Shown: positions 25,256-33,747, numbered from the stretch's first letter. The stretch: DNA of 64,000 nt from DUOX01 sp050944015 (GCA_050944015.1 JBMNQG010000001.1:1-64000); one strand, 5' to 3'. Numbers and translations: made by a program. The notes: generated by a model not told the origin, from the letters alone.

Positions 25256-26092
25256 CTATTTTAGGACGATAAAGGGCTTTTTCTTCTTTTCCTGTTTTTC
25301 GCTTTCCTCTATTTCCTCTTCGGTGAGGACGTGAGGAATAAAGGCGCTGGCAATCGTGCCCTTGCTCCTGCCCTTGATATAGAAATAGCCGATTGCGGAA
25401 AACACTGCGGCTCCGATAAGGTTTACCAGCATATCGGACATTGTGTCGTAAAGGCCAATGTCAAGGTAGCCGCCTGTTATAATGGTGTCTGTTATTTCGC
25501 CATTGACAGTGCCGGTGATAATAACCTGGGAGATGTCGTTGATAATAACCCTGCTTCCCCCCATAGTGCCGATGTTTGCGGATACTATCGTATTGACGAG
25601 GGAATCTTTCTGCATATCCCAATTGAGAAGCCGGTCGGCAAAGAATTCAAAGAACTCCCACATCACGCCCACGGTTATGGAAAAGCAAAATGCCACAAAG
25701 GACATGAAAGCGGGAGACAGGTTAAAATGAAATCTCGGGTTGCGGTTGAATATGTCCACAAGCGCAAAGCCAAGGGCGGCCATCAAAAAGCCGTTGAGGG
25801 TATGTAGCATTGTGTCCCAGTGGGGAACTCGGATAAAGAATGAGCCGAGTTCCCCCAAAATTTCTGCGGCAAAAATGAACAGCAGAACAATGATTTCCAT
25901 GGTGTTGGGAAGGTCGATTTTCAACCTGCGCTCAACAATGGAGGGTACCATGAAAAGCACCAGAGTCAGAAGACAGAGAAGGGCATTATACCATTGCCTC
26001 AGCACAAGCTCCCTGATCATGAGCAAAACGACCAAAACCCGCAGGATAAAGTATATCGCCAATTTCCAGCGTTCAGACCTTGACCTTTTCAT
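25256..26092 (-). CDS. Polytopic membrane protein, YjdF/DUF2238-like
   Basis: 278 residues with about seven membrane helices, an N-terminal basic segment and a C-terminal tail of Glu/Lys repeats. The segments LHTLNGFLMAALGFALVDIF and GVMWEFFEFFADRL recall the histidine- and glutamate-containing helices of YjdF-type (DUF2238) proteins, but the match is from memory. The gene follows the PASTA protein gene by 30 bases on the same strand, so they probably share a message. Function is unknown. Confidence 0.7.
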   Translation of the reverse strand: MKRSRSERWKLAIYFILRVLVVLLMIRELVLRQWYNALLCLLTLVLFMVPSIVERRLKIDLPNTMEIIVLLFIFAAEILGELGSFFIRVPHWDTMLHTLNGFLMAALGFALVDIFNRNPRFHFNLSPAFMSFVAFCFSITVGVMWEFFEFFADRLLNWDMQKDSLVNTIVSANIGTMGGSRVIINDISQVIITGTVNGEITDTIITGGYLDIGLYDTMSDMLVNLIGAAVFSAIGYFYIKGRSKGTIASAFIPHVLTEEEIEESEKQEKKKKPFIVLK

Positions 26093-26122
26093 GGAATCCT
26101 CCTTTTCTGCTTAATTGCCGGC

Positions 26123-27484
26123 TTAATTGCCGGGGTCTGGCTCGTTGCCGTTATCCGTGACCTCAGGTGTAGGCTCCGGAGTAGGAGATGGGGAGGGTTC
26201 CGGAGTACTCTGAACAGCCCGGAATATGGCGTATATGCTGTGGTCGCTTCTGACGTCCGAGAAAGTGTAGCTATCCACTGCTTCGACGCTTTGGCCGTCT
26301 ACCTTTATTTCACGAATCTCATATCCCTCGTCGGGGATAATTGTGAAGGTGACGCTGCCTCCCTCCTTTACTGAAACCCGGCCCTTGGGGCTGATGGAGC
26401 CTCCCTTGCCCGCAGTCACCGAAATAATATATTCCGGCTCTGGTTCGGGGCCCTTGGAAAGGGTTACTTTCACATACTCCCCGGGGCTAAGCTGGGTTCC
26501 GGCAACAGGATCCTGGGATATTATCGTCCCCTCCGAATAGGTATCGCTGTATTCGTCGGTAAACTTTATGATTCTAAGACCCAGTGCTTCAAGGTCCTGT
26601 TTTGCTTTTTCATATGTGCTGCCCGCGAGAGAAGGCACAGTAACCGGGTGCTCTTCCTTTTCCTCCTCCTTTATTGCGGGGCCGGAGGAGACAATCAGCA
26701 TAACCGTGTCGCCGGCTTTGACCTTTTTGCCCTCCTTGGCGCTCTGACGGATGACTATGCCCTCATCCTTGTCGCTGGGCTGGGTGGAAAGCTCCACATT
26801 CAGGCCCATGCCCTCCAGAAGAGAAACGGCGCTGTCTTTGTCCATGCCGACCGTATTGGGCATGGTGAGTAGGGTATCTTTCTTTTTATTAAAATCCAGC
26901 ATGCCGCCCATCAGGCTTAGCACCACAACAAGCACCGCCAGCAGGGCAACCGCTCCAACAATAAAAGCCCGGGTCCTGCTGCTCATGCCGCCGGTTCTTT
27001 CCCTGTAAGAATGTCCTTCTTTTTCGGAAAAAGAGGGCTTCTCAGCGGGCCTCTTCGCCGGCGGCCTGGCTGAGCCCGACCTGTCGCCCGCCGCCGGCGG
27101 GCAGACAGGTCTTTTATTCCGGGACGGAGGACTTGGCTTTGCTGCTTTTCCGGCGTCTGAAATGTTCTCCGGCTTCCATACCTGAGTGGCGTCTGGGTCG
27201 TTTTGCCTCCAAACCCGGGTGGCGTCTGGGTCGTTTTGCCTCCAAACCCGGGTGGCGTCAGGGTCGTCTTGCTGCCATACCTGGGTGTCGTCTGGGTCCC
27301 GGGAGGGCTTGCGGACGTGCGCGCCTCCCTGGCTTTCGGGGATTGTCCAGCGCTTGGTAGACGACAAATCGTCGGAACCATCTTCCGGCAGTATGTAGTA
27401 AATTGCGCCGCAGTAGGGGCATTCGCCTCCGGCGGCCTCTATGTCAATGGATGCACCGCATTTTTTGCAGGTTATTATTCTCAT
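26123..27484 (-). CDS. Zinc-ribbon, TxVW-repeat, PASTA and InlB-repeat membrane protein
   Basis: 453 residues. The order is a zinc ribbon (CKKC...CPYCG, residues 6-27), four 11-residue repeats of the type DATRVWRQNDP (about 64-107), a Pro/Arg/Lys-rich stretch, and one membrane helix (about 173-195). Outside lie two PASTA domains (about 203-270 and 278-345; sequences such as MPNTVGMDKDSAVSLLEGMGL and VPSLAGSTYEKAKQDLEALGL), a divergent InlB-type beta repeat (about 353-420) and a Pro/Glu/Thr tail. PASTA domains bind muropeptides or beta-lactams in Ser/Thr kinases such as PrkC, but no kinase domain is present. The threonine repeats look like possible kinase substrates or FHA-binding sites. Role inferred, not known. 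Confidence 0.85.
   Translation of the reverse strand: MRIITCKKCGASIDIEAAGGECPYCGAIYYILPEDGSDDLSSTKRWTIPESQGGAHVRKPSRDPDDTQVWQQDDPDATRVWRQNDPDATRVWRQNDPDATQVWKPENISDAGKAAKPSPPSRNKRPVCPPAAGDRSGSARPPAKRPAEKPSFSEKEGHSYRERTGGMSSRTRAFIVGAVALLAVLVVVLSLMGGMLDFNKKKDTLLTMPNTVGMDKDSAVSLLEGMGLNVELSTQPSDKDEGIVIRQSAKEGKKVKAGDTVMLIVSSGPAIKEEEKEEHPVTVPSLAGSTYEKAKQDLEALGLRIIKFTDEYSDTYSEGTIISQDPVAGTQLSPGEYVKVTLSKGPEPEPEYIISVTAGKGGSISPKGRVSVKEGGSVTFTIIPDEGYEIREIKVDGQSVEAVDSYTFSDVRSDHSIYAIFRAVQSTPEPSPSPTPEPTPEVTDNGNEPDPGN
27186..27303. repeat. 33-base tandem repeat inside the PASTA protein gene
   Basis: Units starting with GTGGCGTCTGGGTCGTTTT at 27186 and 27219 are identical over most of their length. Divergent copies start at 27252 (GTGGCGTCAGGGTCGTCTT) and 27285. 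Each encodes 11 residues of the DATRVWRQNDP type, so copy number can change without shifting the frame. Confidence 0.85.
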
Positions 27485-27666
27485 AGTAAAACCTCACTTC
27501 ATGTGGCTTTGTTAATTATAGCATATAGTTATTATAAATACAATTAAACGCTGTTTTTTAAAATTCTCATATTTCTATAGCTTGAACCTTCGCATATTCG
27601 AATGGTATACTTAGACATAATTCAGCAGAAATATGTTCCTAAAAACTTGGTAGGAGAGGGGCACAC

Positions 27667-28371
27667 ATGAAAACTGCGCTTATAACGGGCGCCTCCCGGG
27701 GCATAGGGGCCGAAACCGCCCGGGTCCTTTCAAGGGAGGGCTGGTTTGTAATCGTAAATTATAATGCTACGGAAGGTAAAGCTTTAGAGCTGGCAAGGGA
27801 ACTGAATGCCGTGGCAGTTAAGGCCGACGTGTCGGACCCGCGGCAGGTTCGGGATATGTTTGAAAAAGTCGGCCCCGTCGATTTGCTGGTCAATAATGCC
27901 GGGATAGCTCATTACGGGCTTTTTACGGACACTTCCGAGGAAACCTGGCGCAGGCTTTTCGCCGTTAACGTGGACGGGATATACAACTGCTGCCAGTGCG
28001 CACTGCCTTATATGATACGGGAAAAGCGGGGCTGCATTATAAATATCTCGTCAATATGGGGGATTAAGGGCGCCTCCTGCGAAGTCGCCTATTCCGCGGC
28101 AAAGGCTGCGGTTATTGGTTTTACTAAGGCCCTGGCAAAGGAGGTGGGCCCGTCGGGGGTCCGCGTAAACTGCGTTGCACCCGGGGTGGTGGAAACCAAC
28201 ATGCTGGTCGGATTTACGGAAGAAGACAAGGCAGAGCTTACCAGTGAGACGCCCCTGGGAAGATTGGGAACCGCCGGGGAAATTGCGGAGCTTATAGCTT
28301 TTCTGGCCTCGGATAAGGCCCGGTTTATTACAGGCCAGGTTGTAGCAATGGACGGCGGCTTTGCACTGTAA
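27667..28371 (+). CDS. Short-chain dehydrogenase/reductase, FabG-like
   Basis: This is 234 residues with the classical SDR motifs GASRGIGAE, NNAGIAHYG, the catalytic serine in INISSIWG and YSAAK, and C-terminal GQVVAMDGGFAL. FabG enzymes reduce 3-oxoacyl-ACP with NADPH in fatty acid elongation. No other fab gene is adjacent, so a role in another pathway is possible. The gene stands alone between its own upstream gap and a strong terminator. Confidence 0.85.
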   Translation: MKTALITGASRGIGAETARVLSREGWFVIVNYNATEGKALELARELNAVAVKADVSDPRQVRDMFEKVGPVDLLVNNAGIAHYGLFTDTSEETWRRLFAVNVDGIYNCCQCALPYMIREKRGCIINISSIWGIKGASCEVAYSAAKAAVIGFTKALAKEVGPSGVRVNCVAPGVVETNMLVGFTEEDKAELTSETPLGRLGTAGEIAELIAFLASDKARFITGQVVAMDGGFAL

Positions 28372-28425
28372 TTACGGTAAGCTCGGATTTTTCCATACGG
28401 AGGAAATTGAATATCGAATAACCAG

Positions 28426-28466
28426 GTGGTCCATCCCCAAAACGTTTTCCGGGATGGGCCACTTTT
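28426..28466 (+). terminator. Terminator after the FabG-like gene
   Basis: GTGGTCCATCCC (28426-28437) pairs with GGGATGGGCCAC (28451-28462) with one G-U pair and is followed by TTTT. It isolates the reductase from spoIIGA. Confidence 0.7.
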
Positions 28467-28505
28467 CGCGTGACTTCGCATGTACAAGAGGTTTAACATC
28501 TGCGT

Positions 28506-29342
28506 ATGGAAATTATATATGTTGACATCCTGTTTTTTATTAACTTAATAATAAACTATTTCATTCTGCTGGCTACCGGCAGGATATGCGCCCTGATGCT
28601 CCGACGATGGCGATATGCACTGGCAGCGGCTCTGGGAGCGGCATATTCGGTTATGGTGGTTGTGCCCAGCCTCGGTTTTCTTGCGTCGGCCCCCATGAAG
28701 CTGGTTTTGGCCGGATTTATGGCGCTGGTGGCATACGGAGGCGAAAGAAACCTGGCCCGCTGCACTATCACATTTCTGGCGGTGTCTGCAGCCTTTGGCG
28801 GGGCGGTCTGGGCGGCCTCCATGCTGGGCGGATTGCCCAGGGGGGATACGATTTACGTGCCCGTATCCCTTCGGGTTTTGGTGCTGTCTTTTGCCCTCTG
28901 CTATGGAGCTGTTTCTTTGGTGTTCAGGCGGGCGGCAAGGCGGTCCGAGCGGGAGCTGCTTCGCCTTGCGGTTGCCTTCCAGGGCAGGAGCTTGAACATA
29001 ACTGCCCTAAGGGATACCGGAAACGAACTGTACGACCCCATCAGCGGGGCTCCGGTATTGGTGGCGGAAAAGGAGGCGGTGATGCCCCTTTTCAGGCAGG
29101 ACGTGGCCGCCTGCCTTAAGACGGACGACCCCGCCGAGGCTATGGAGGCCTTAGCGGCAATTCCCCGGTGCCGGAGCAGGTTCAGGCTCATACCCTTTAC
29201 CTCAGTGGGCATGGAAAGAAGCCTTCTTCTGGCTTTCAGGCCGGACAGCCTTACGGTAAACGGGGAAAGCATACCGGATGCCCTCGTGGCTCTTTCCCCG
29301 ACCCGAATATGCGAAGACGGGGAATACGCCGCAATTCTCTGA
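28506..29342 (+). CDS. spoIIGA: Sporulation sigma-E processing peptidase SpoIIGA
   Basis: 278 residues. The N-terminal half has five hydrophobic helices starting EIIYVDILFFINLIINYFIL. The C-terminal half is an aspartic-protease-like domain with the catalytic motif ALRDTGNELYDPISG. SpoIIGA sits in the forespore septum and, on a signal from SpoIIR, removes the pro-sequence of sigma-E in the mother cell. Its substrate gene sigE follows after 103 bases, as in other spore formers. I did not find a convincing Spo0A box in the short gap before it. Confidence 0.93.
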   Translation: MEIIYVDILFFINLIINYFILLATGRICALMLRRWRYALAAALGAAYSVMVVVPSLGFLASAPMKLVLAGFMALVAYGGERNLARCTITFLAVSAAFGGAVWAASMLGGLPRGDTIYVPVSLRVLVLSFALCYGAVSLVFRRAARRSERELLRLAVAFQGRSLNITALRDTGNELYDPISGAPVLVAEKEAVMPLFRQDVAACLKTDDPAEAMEALAAIPRCRSRFRLIPFTSVGMERSLLLAFRPDSLTVNGESIPDALVALSPTRICEDGEYAAIL

Positions 29343-29445
29343 CATGTTGGACGTTTTCATGCATATTTATATTAGTAAACAAGCACAAGCAGACCAAGCC
29401 CGGTTTTAAAAGGAGGTCGGACTAGTCTGCCGAAGGAGGTACATT

Positions 29446-30183
29446 ATGAAAGGTCCAAAGCTTGAAAACCTGCGGCTCCGGGTCTATCTGGCGGTGCAGC
29501 GTTTGCTTATGAGGCTTAAATTATCGCTGCCGCCTTCAGTATTGTACATAGGAGGCAGCGACACCCTTCCGCCCCCTCTTTCAAAAGATGAGGAGGAAGC
29601 TGCCATAGCGGCTTTGGAGAAGGGAGATAAGCAGGCGAAGCAAAGGCTGATAGAGCACAATCTCCGCCTGGTTGTGTACATAGCCCGGCGATTTGAAAAT
29701 ACCGGTGTGGGCATTGAAGATTTGATAAGCATTGGCACCATAGGGCTGATTAAAGCCATCAACACCTTTAAGCCATCGAAAAATATAAAGCTGGCCACAT
29801 ATGCTTCCAGATGCATTGAGAACGAAATCCTCATGCACCTGCGGAAAATTAGCTCCCAGCGTACGGAGGTCAGCTTTGACGAGCCACTGAACACCGATTG
29901 GGACGGCAACGAGCTGCTGCTTTCCGATGTCCTGGGCACCGACGAGGATATGATAATGCGTCCCATGGAGGATGACGTGGACCGCCAGATTCTAATGGAC
30001 GCGGTTAACAAGCTGGCGGAGCGGGAGAAGAAGATTATAATCATGCGCTTTGGACTTCTGGGCAACAACGAATACACTCAAAAAGAGGTGGCGGATATGA
30101 TGGGGATTTCCCAAAGCTACATAAGCCGCCTTGAAAAGAGGATTATAATCCGCCTTCGCAGGGAGATGTCCCGCCATATGTAA
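29446..30183 (+). CDS. sigE: RNA polymerase sporulation sigma factor, pro-sigma-E
   Basis: 245 residues with an N-terminal amphipathic pro-sequence (LENLRLRVYLAVQRLLMRLK) that SpoIIGA removes. Sigma region 2 follows (NLRLVVYIARRFENTGVGIEDLISIGTIGLIKAI), then region 4 ending in a helix-turn-helix (TQKEVADMMGISQSYISRLEKRI). It directs early mother-cell transcription. A GAAGGAGGT site precedes the ATG. In many relatives sigG follows directly; here a different gene follows, after a terminator. Confidence 0.95.
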   Translation: MKGPKLENLRLRVYLAVQRLLMRLKLSLPPSVLYIGGSDTLPPPLSKDEEEAAIAALEKGDKQAKQRLIEHNLRLVVYIARRFENTGVGIEDLISIGTIGLIKAINTFKPSKNIKLATYASRCIENEILMHLRKISSQRTEVSFDEPLNTDWDGNELLLSDVLGTDEDMIMRPMEDDVDRQILMDAVNKLAEREKKIIIMRFGLLGNNEYTQKEVADMMGISQSYISRLEKRIIIRLRREMSRHM

Positions 30184-30251
30184 AGATTATTTTAGAGAAA
30201 AAATATGCGACAAAAAACAAGCTACGGGCGCCGTTTATCATATCGAAAGGG

Positions 30252-30282
30252 AAGTCTGCCAAGCGGCAGGCTTTTGCTTTTT
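30252..30282 (+). terminator. Terminator after sigE
   Basis: AAGTCTGCC, loop AAGC, GGCAGGCTT (one G-U pair) followed by TTGCTTTTT. It closes the spoIIGA-sigE unit. Confidence 0.75.
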
Positions 30283-30381
30283 CCAGCCCATTTAACAACG
30301 TGGCCTCTTCCTTCATAGTATATTGTGTGATTGCATGCTTTTAAAAAGCGTTGCAGATTATCTGGATAAGGAGTGCCTTAT

Positions 30382-30966
30382 ATGGATTTGAATAGAGAGG
30401 TATATAATTATTACGGCGGAAGTATAGATCAGACGATAGCTGCCATTATCAGCTGTTGCATTCCAAGACATTCTAAACCTAAGAAAATAATAATGGAGTG
30501 TGGATGCAATCCTCAAGACGCCATATTTGAAATAGACGATGGAAGAGTTGAGCGCAATCAGTGTTTTGTACTAGATCGTGTAATGGTTAATACAACCGGT
30601 ATGGACAGGGCCACTGTTAAACTCGATTTTTCGAGCATCATCTTCTTTGAGGCTGAAGATGAAAGCGGCCATGAGCATAAGGTTGAAGTTGATTTACTCT
30701 TCAAGCTGGTAAGAAGCTGCAATGGCATATCCGAGTGCATCCAGACATGGAGATATTTGTATAAACTTGATGTAGAGAACGATATTGACGAGCTGGAAGT
30801 GGAAATGAGCGTGCCCTTTAGCGTCAGCTTCTGTGACAAGGTTTGCCCCGGCTGCTACGAGTATAGAATGATAGTGGAAGGCAAAGACTTTGAAGGAGAA
30901 TTTGACGCCCTGAGGGTCACAAAGCCAGTCTTGAGCGCTCTGGCCCAGGGACAATGTGACGACTAA
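30382..30966 (+). CDS. Cys-rich protein, DUF4489-like, unknown function
   Basis: 194 residues without signal peptide. It has about ten cysteines in paired arrangements (ISCCIP, MECGCN, FCDKVCPGC) and a predominantly beta composition. The overall pattern resembles the clostridial DUF4489 family, a tentative match. Cysteine-rich beta proteins in spore formers are often coat components, and the gene follows sigE, so a coat role is a reasonable guess. ATG 30382 follows AAGGAG at 30368-30373; GTG 30373 overlaps that site and is unlikely. Confidence 0.7.
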   Translation: MDLNREVYNYYGGSIDQTIAAIISCCIPRHSKPKKIIMECGCNPQDAIFEIDDGRVERNQCFVLDRVMVNTTGMDRATVKLDFSSIIFFEAEDESGHEHKVEVDLLFKLVRSCNGISECIQTWRYLYKLDVENDIDELEVEMSVPFSVSFCDKVCPGCYEYRMIVEGKDFEGEFDALRVTKPVLSALAQGQCDD

Positions 30967-30994
30967 TCCTTTGGGTCCGGCTTAATAAAGATAA

Positions 30995-31022
30995 AATCGC
31001 CCTCACTTTTATGAGGGCGATT
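30995..31022. terminator. Bidirectional terminator between the Cys-rich gene and tRNA-Gly
   Basis: A perfect 11-bp stem (AATCGCCCTCA, loop CTTTTA) with flanking A-rich and T-rich sequence. It serves the plus-strand gene and the converging tRNA. Confidence 0.75.
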
Positions 31023-31043
31023 ATACATATTTAAGTAAAATTT

Positions 31044-31117
31044 TGGAGCAGGCGAGGAGAATCGAACTCCCGACGTGAGTTTGGGAAACTCAAGTTTTAC
31101 CACTAAACTACGCCTGC
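31044..31117 (-). tRNA. tRNA-Gly (anticodon CCC)
   Basis: A 74-base cloverleaf on the minus strand. Acceptor GCAGGCG pairs with CGCCTGC, the D stem is GTTT/AAAC, and the anticodon stem TGAGT/ACTCA encloses loop TTCCCAA. The T arm is GGAGTTCGATTCTCC and the final TCCA is encoded. The anticodon CCC reads GGG. Confidence 0.95.
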
Positions 31118-31128
31118 AGAGCGGTTTG

Positions 31129-31157
31129 ATTATACCACCAATTCCGATTTCATGCAA
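31129..31157 (-). promoter_or_regulatory. Sigma-A promoter of tRNA-Gly
   Basis: TTGCAT (31152-31157, minus strand) and TATAAT (31129-31134) are 17 bases apart, directly before the tRNA. Confidence 0.8.
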
Positions 31158-31301
31158 GAGGGTTGACAAAATTCGAAGCAGTTTTATATTTGAATAATCG
31201 ACATTTTTCATCCCGGATGCAGTGTAAAGCGCTGATAATAATCCGCGGCACCGTGGGAAAACTAAAAACTGTCACAAGGTTATATCCGGGGGGATGGCGT
31301 C

Positions 31302-32222
31302 GTGAAAAAGCTGACTGCGCTGCTCATGTCTTTTACGATTTTCTCCTGCTTTACTGCCTGCGTTGCGTCGCCTGCCGCAGGGAAGTGCAACAAGATAAGT
31401 GTGCCTGCGGAAACCGTCGACCCCGACAGGGCCGAGTTGCTGCCGCCTTCTACCGATGAGGATGAGGAATTAGCCGTTGAAGTAGAGGAAGAGCTGATTT
31501 TTGACCAAGACGATATAAAAATAACCGTCGTCTCGCTGAACACTAGGAACTTTCTCTACGGGCCGGAACTGAATATGGCCGTTGAAAACAATTCACGGCG
31601 GGACATAACACTTCAAGCCCGAAGCTGCGCAGTAAACGGCGCTATGGTTGAGGCGGTCTTTTCCTGTGATGTGCCGGCGGGGGAAAAGGCACGGGACAGC
31701 ATCATATTTCTCAGCGAGTCTTTGGAGGAAGCGGGCATAAAAACAATCAAAAACATTGAGTTTCGCGTCTGCATTTTCGATACGGAGAGCTGGGCAACCA
31801 TAACCCAATCGGATATAGTTACCCTTACGACGACTGCTGACCCTTCATTTAAACAGAAATTTGACGACAGCGGCGAGGTGCTGCTGAGAACCCGTGGATA
31901 TAAGATAGTCGTAAAAAGGCTGGAACGGGGCGAAAGCCTTTGGGGAGCAAATCTCGTTTTGTACATGGAGAACAAAACCGACGAATACGCAGTATTTCAG
32001 GTCAGGGACGTGCACGTTAACGGTTCTGCCGTCCCGGTGTCTTTCTCTAGGGAAGTGCTGCCGGGAAAAGTGGCTTTTGCGGCCGTAAAAATATACAAAA
32101 GGGACTTGGATAAGGCGAAAATCAGGGAGATTAAGGAGATTATGCTCACTTTTCGCATAGCAAATGCCGAGGACTATGTCGTAATTATGGATTCAGAGCC
32201 CATGTTGATTAAATTTCATTAG
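31302..32222 (+). CDS. Lipoprotein with a duplicated beta domain, unknown function
   Basis: 306 residues from GTG 31302 with a lipoprotein signal peptide (FSCFTAC lipobox) and an acidic Pro/Glu linker. Two tandem domains of about 105 residues follow (about 67-175 and 195-305). They share a pattern: V..L, then ..L.M..EN, then a VNG motif (CAVNGAMV, VHVNGSAV), FS..V..G and an IK.I..FRI segment. Each is likely an immunoglobulin-like beta sandwich. I do not recognise the family. The gene has its own terminator and no functional neighbours. Confidence 0.75.
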   Translation: MKKLTALLMSFTIFSCFTACVASPAAGKCNKISVPAETVDPDRAELLPPSTDEDEELAVEVEEELIFDQDDIKITVVSLNTRNFLYGPELNMAVENNSRRDITLQARSCAVNGAMVEAVFSCDVPAGEKARDSIIFLSESLEEAGIKTIKNIEFRVCIFDTESWATITQSDIVTLTTTADPSFKQKFDDSGEVLLRTRGYKIVVKRLERGESLWGANLVLYMENKTDEYAVFQVRDVHVNGSAVPVSFSREVLPGKVAFAAVKIYKRDLDKAKIREIKEIMLTFRIANAEDYVVIMDSEPMLIKFH

Positions 32223-32231
32223 GACCAATAT

Positions 32232-32268
32232 AAAACACACCTGATGCGGAGCACATCGGGTGTGTTTT
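32232..32268 (+). terminator. Terminator after the duplicated-domain lipoprotein gene
   Basis: A 15-bp stem (AAAACACACCTGATG with one G-U pair) and a seven-base loop end in TTTTCGTT. It can also serve the converging small gene at 32276. Confidence 0.75.
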
Positions 32269-32275
32269 CGTTAAG

Positions 32276-32524
32276 CTAGGGGGTCGAGTCTGTGCCTTCA
32301 GCAAAATCTAGGATTTCGGAGGTTTTCAGCATTACGCCCCCGTCCAGGTTTACCACGCCGTCTTCCGGGGAGTCTTCAAGCCATCCCTTCCTATATATCT
32401 TGTCTTCCCCGGCGATGCTGTTTGTTGGAGCATTTTTCTCAGAGCTGCTTCTTTTTTTCAGCCTGTACTGCTTTACGCCCTCCTGATCGATATAGTATTT
32501 TCCATACTTTTTCCACTCTGGCAT
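32276..32524 (-). CDS. Small charged protein, unknown function
   Basis: 82 residues beginning PEWKKYGKYYIDQEGVKQY, with a central Lys/Ser-rich and a C-terminal acidic part (VNLDGGVMLKTSEILDF). AGAAGGAAG lies upstream of the ATG with good spacing, which supports it as a real gene. There is no membrane segment, signal peptide or known motif. The gap 32525-32725 that follows upstream contains only a terminator-like hairpin. Confidence 0.5.
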   Translation of the reverse strand: MPEWKKYGKYYIDQEGVKQYRLKKRSSSEKNAPTNSIAGEDKIYRKGWLEDSPEDGVVNLDGGVMLKTSEILDFAEGTDSTP

Positions 32525-32680
32525 AACATCACACTTCCTTCTGTTATTTGCCGAGACACGTAAATGCCCGTCGATTTATCGTCAGTATTATTATCTATCA
32601 CAGGACGGGCTATATTCTGCTATTTATTGCTCAATTCTTTTGGCAGCACCAGAACAGGTAAAGTCTGTTTTTACAAATTA

Positions 32681-32724
32681 AAACAGCCTCCGTTAAGCGG
32701 TGACAACCGGAGACTGTTTTTTTT
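32681..32724. terminator. Terminator-like hairpin after the LysR gene
   Basis: AAACAGCCTCCG (32681-32692) pairs with CGGAGACTGTTT (32708-32719) with one mismatch, followed on the plus strand by a run of T. On the minus strand the tail is TTTTAATTTG, so it can terminate the LysR gene that ends at 32726. Confidence 0.6.
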
Positions 32725-32725
32725 G

Positions 32726-33649
32726 TTAGCGCTGGCTGTAAAACTTTGCAGTAAATCCCTGGATTGCGCGCATTTCGGATATGATTTCAGCTTCAATATA
32801 ATTAAGGGCAGAGAGCTCTTCCTCCGTGAAGCTGCGCCTTGTGTTGCGGCCCAGATAAATATCCCTGCTGCAGTCAGCCCCTTCGATTTGAAGGGCCTTA
32901 ACCGGGAAATCGGCTATGTTCATTTTTATGTCCCTGTAAACCCCAACTGGGGCGAAGCCCACGCACTTGCACCTGTTTACAAGGGTTCCCGACTCCTTCG
33001 AGTCGCGGGCGTAGACGACGTTGGGCGTTAAACCCGCTTTGCTGAAAACATCAACCGCAAAGGCCCGGTCAGAGGGATAGTCAATGAGGGTTATAGGCAC
33101 CTTTGAGAGCTGCTCAAGGCTGATTTTATTCTCATAGGGGAGGGGGTACTTGCAGTTTAGAATAACGCACCATTTTTCCGTAAACCTGTGCGTGTATTCC
33201 AGGCCAATGAACACCTTGGCCGGAGCAAGCACAATGTCCGGCGGCGTTTCCTCTTGGAGGTTACTCTGCTCTTCCGGTGACAGGTCGCGGAAATCAAAGG
33301 ACAGGCTGGGAAACTCCGCCTGGCATTTTTCGGCGATATTCTCCAGTATGTCAATGGACAGCAGGCTGTAAACCGTAATGTCCCGGGAAGGCGCAAAGTC
33401 TGCCAGGGCCGTTACACCCTTTTCCAAAGAGTCTAAGGCGGCCTCCACATGCTCAAGAAAAACGGACCCCGCCTCATTGAGCTCGATTTTTCCCGGCCTC
33501 CTGTCGAAAAGCTTGACGCCAACCTCGGATTCAAGCCGGGATATGACGCGGCTGAGGGCGGATTGGGAAGTATAAAGCTCCTTTGCCGCTTCCGTGACGC
33601 TGCCTTTTCTGGCCACAGCCCGGAAACAATAAAGCTGATTCAATTCCAT
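32726..33649 (-). CDS. LysR-family transcriptional regulator
   Basis: 307 residues with the N-terminal winged helix (LNQLYCFRAVARKGSVTEAAKELYTSQSALSRVISRLE) and a C-terminal substrate-binding-like effector domain. It is divergent from the flavin oxidoreductase gene at 33876, the usual arrangement for a LysR protein and its target. The 226-base gap contains symmetric GGAAT/ATTCC elements that could be its binding sites. The effector may be the unsaturated acid substrate of the reductase. Confidence 0.9.
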   Translation of the reverse strand: MELNQLYCFRAVARKGSVTEAAKELYTSQSALSRVISRLESEVGVKLFDRRPGKIELNEAGSVFLEHVEAALDSLEKGVTALADFAPSRDITVYSLLSIDILENIAEKCQAEFPSLSFDFRDLSPEEQSNLQEETPPDIVLAPAKVFIGLEYTHRFTEKWCVILNCKYPLPYENKISLEQLSKVPITLIDYPSDRAFAVDVFSKAGLTPNVVYARDSKESGTLVNRCKCVGFAPVGVYRDIKMNIADFPVKALQIEGADCSRDIYLGRNTRRSFTEEELSALNYIEAEIISEMRAIQGFTAKFYSQR

Positions 33650-33747
33650 AAGGAAACCCCCGCTTAAAGTGTTCTTTTGGGAGCAAACGGCCCGTTATAA
33701 GGGTAATTTATCATTTGGCACGCATAAAATCAATGATTAATAGGCGT

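Noticed and set aside
27186..27303. Regular 33-base repeats considered as a CRISPR array
   Set aside because: The units are directly adjacent with no unique spacers and encode an in-frame protein repeat; no cas gene is present.
28372..28505. Spo0A box upstream of spoIIGA
   Set aside because: I found no acceptable match to the TGTCGAA-type box in the short gap; the nearest GACTTCG differs at key positions.
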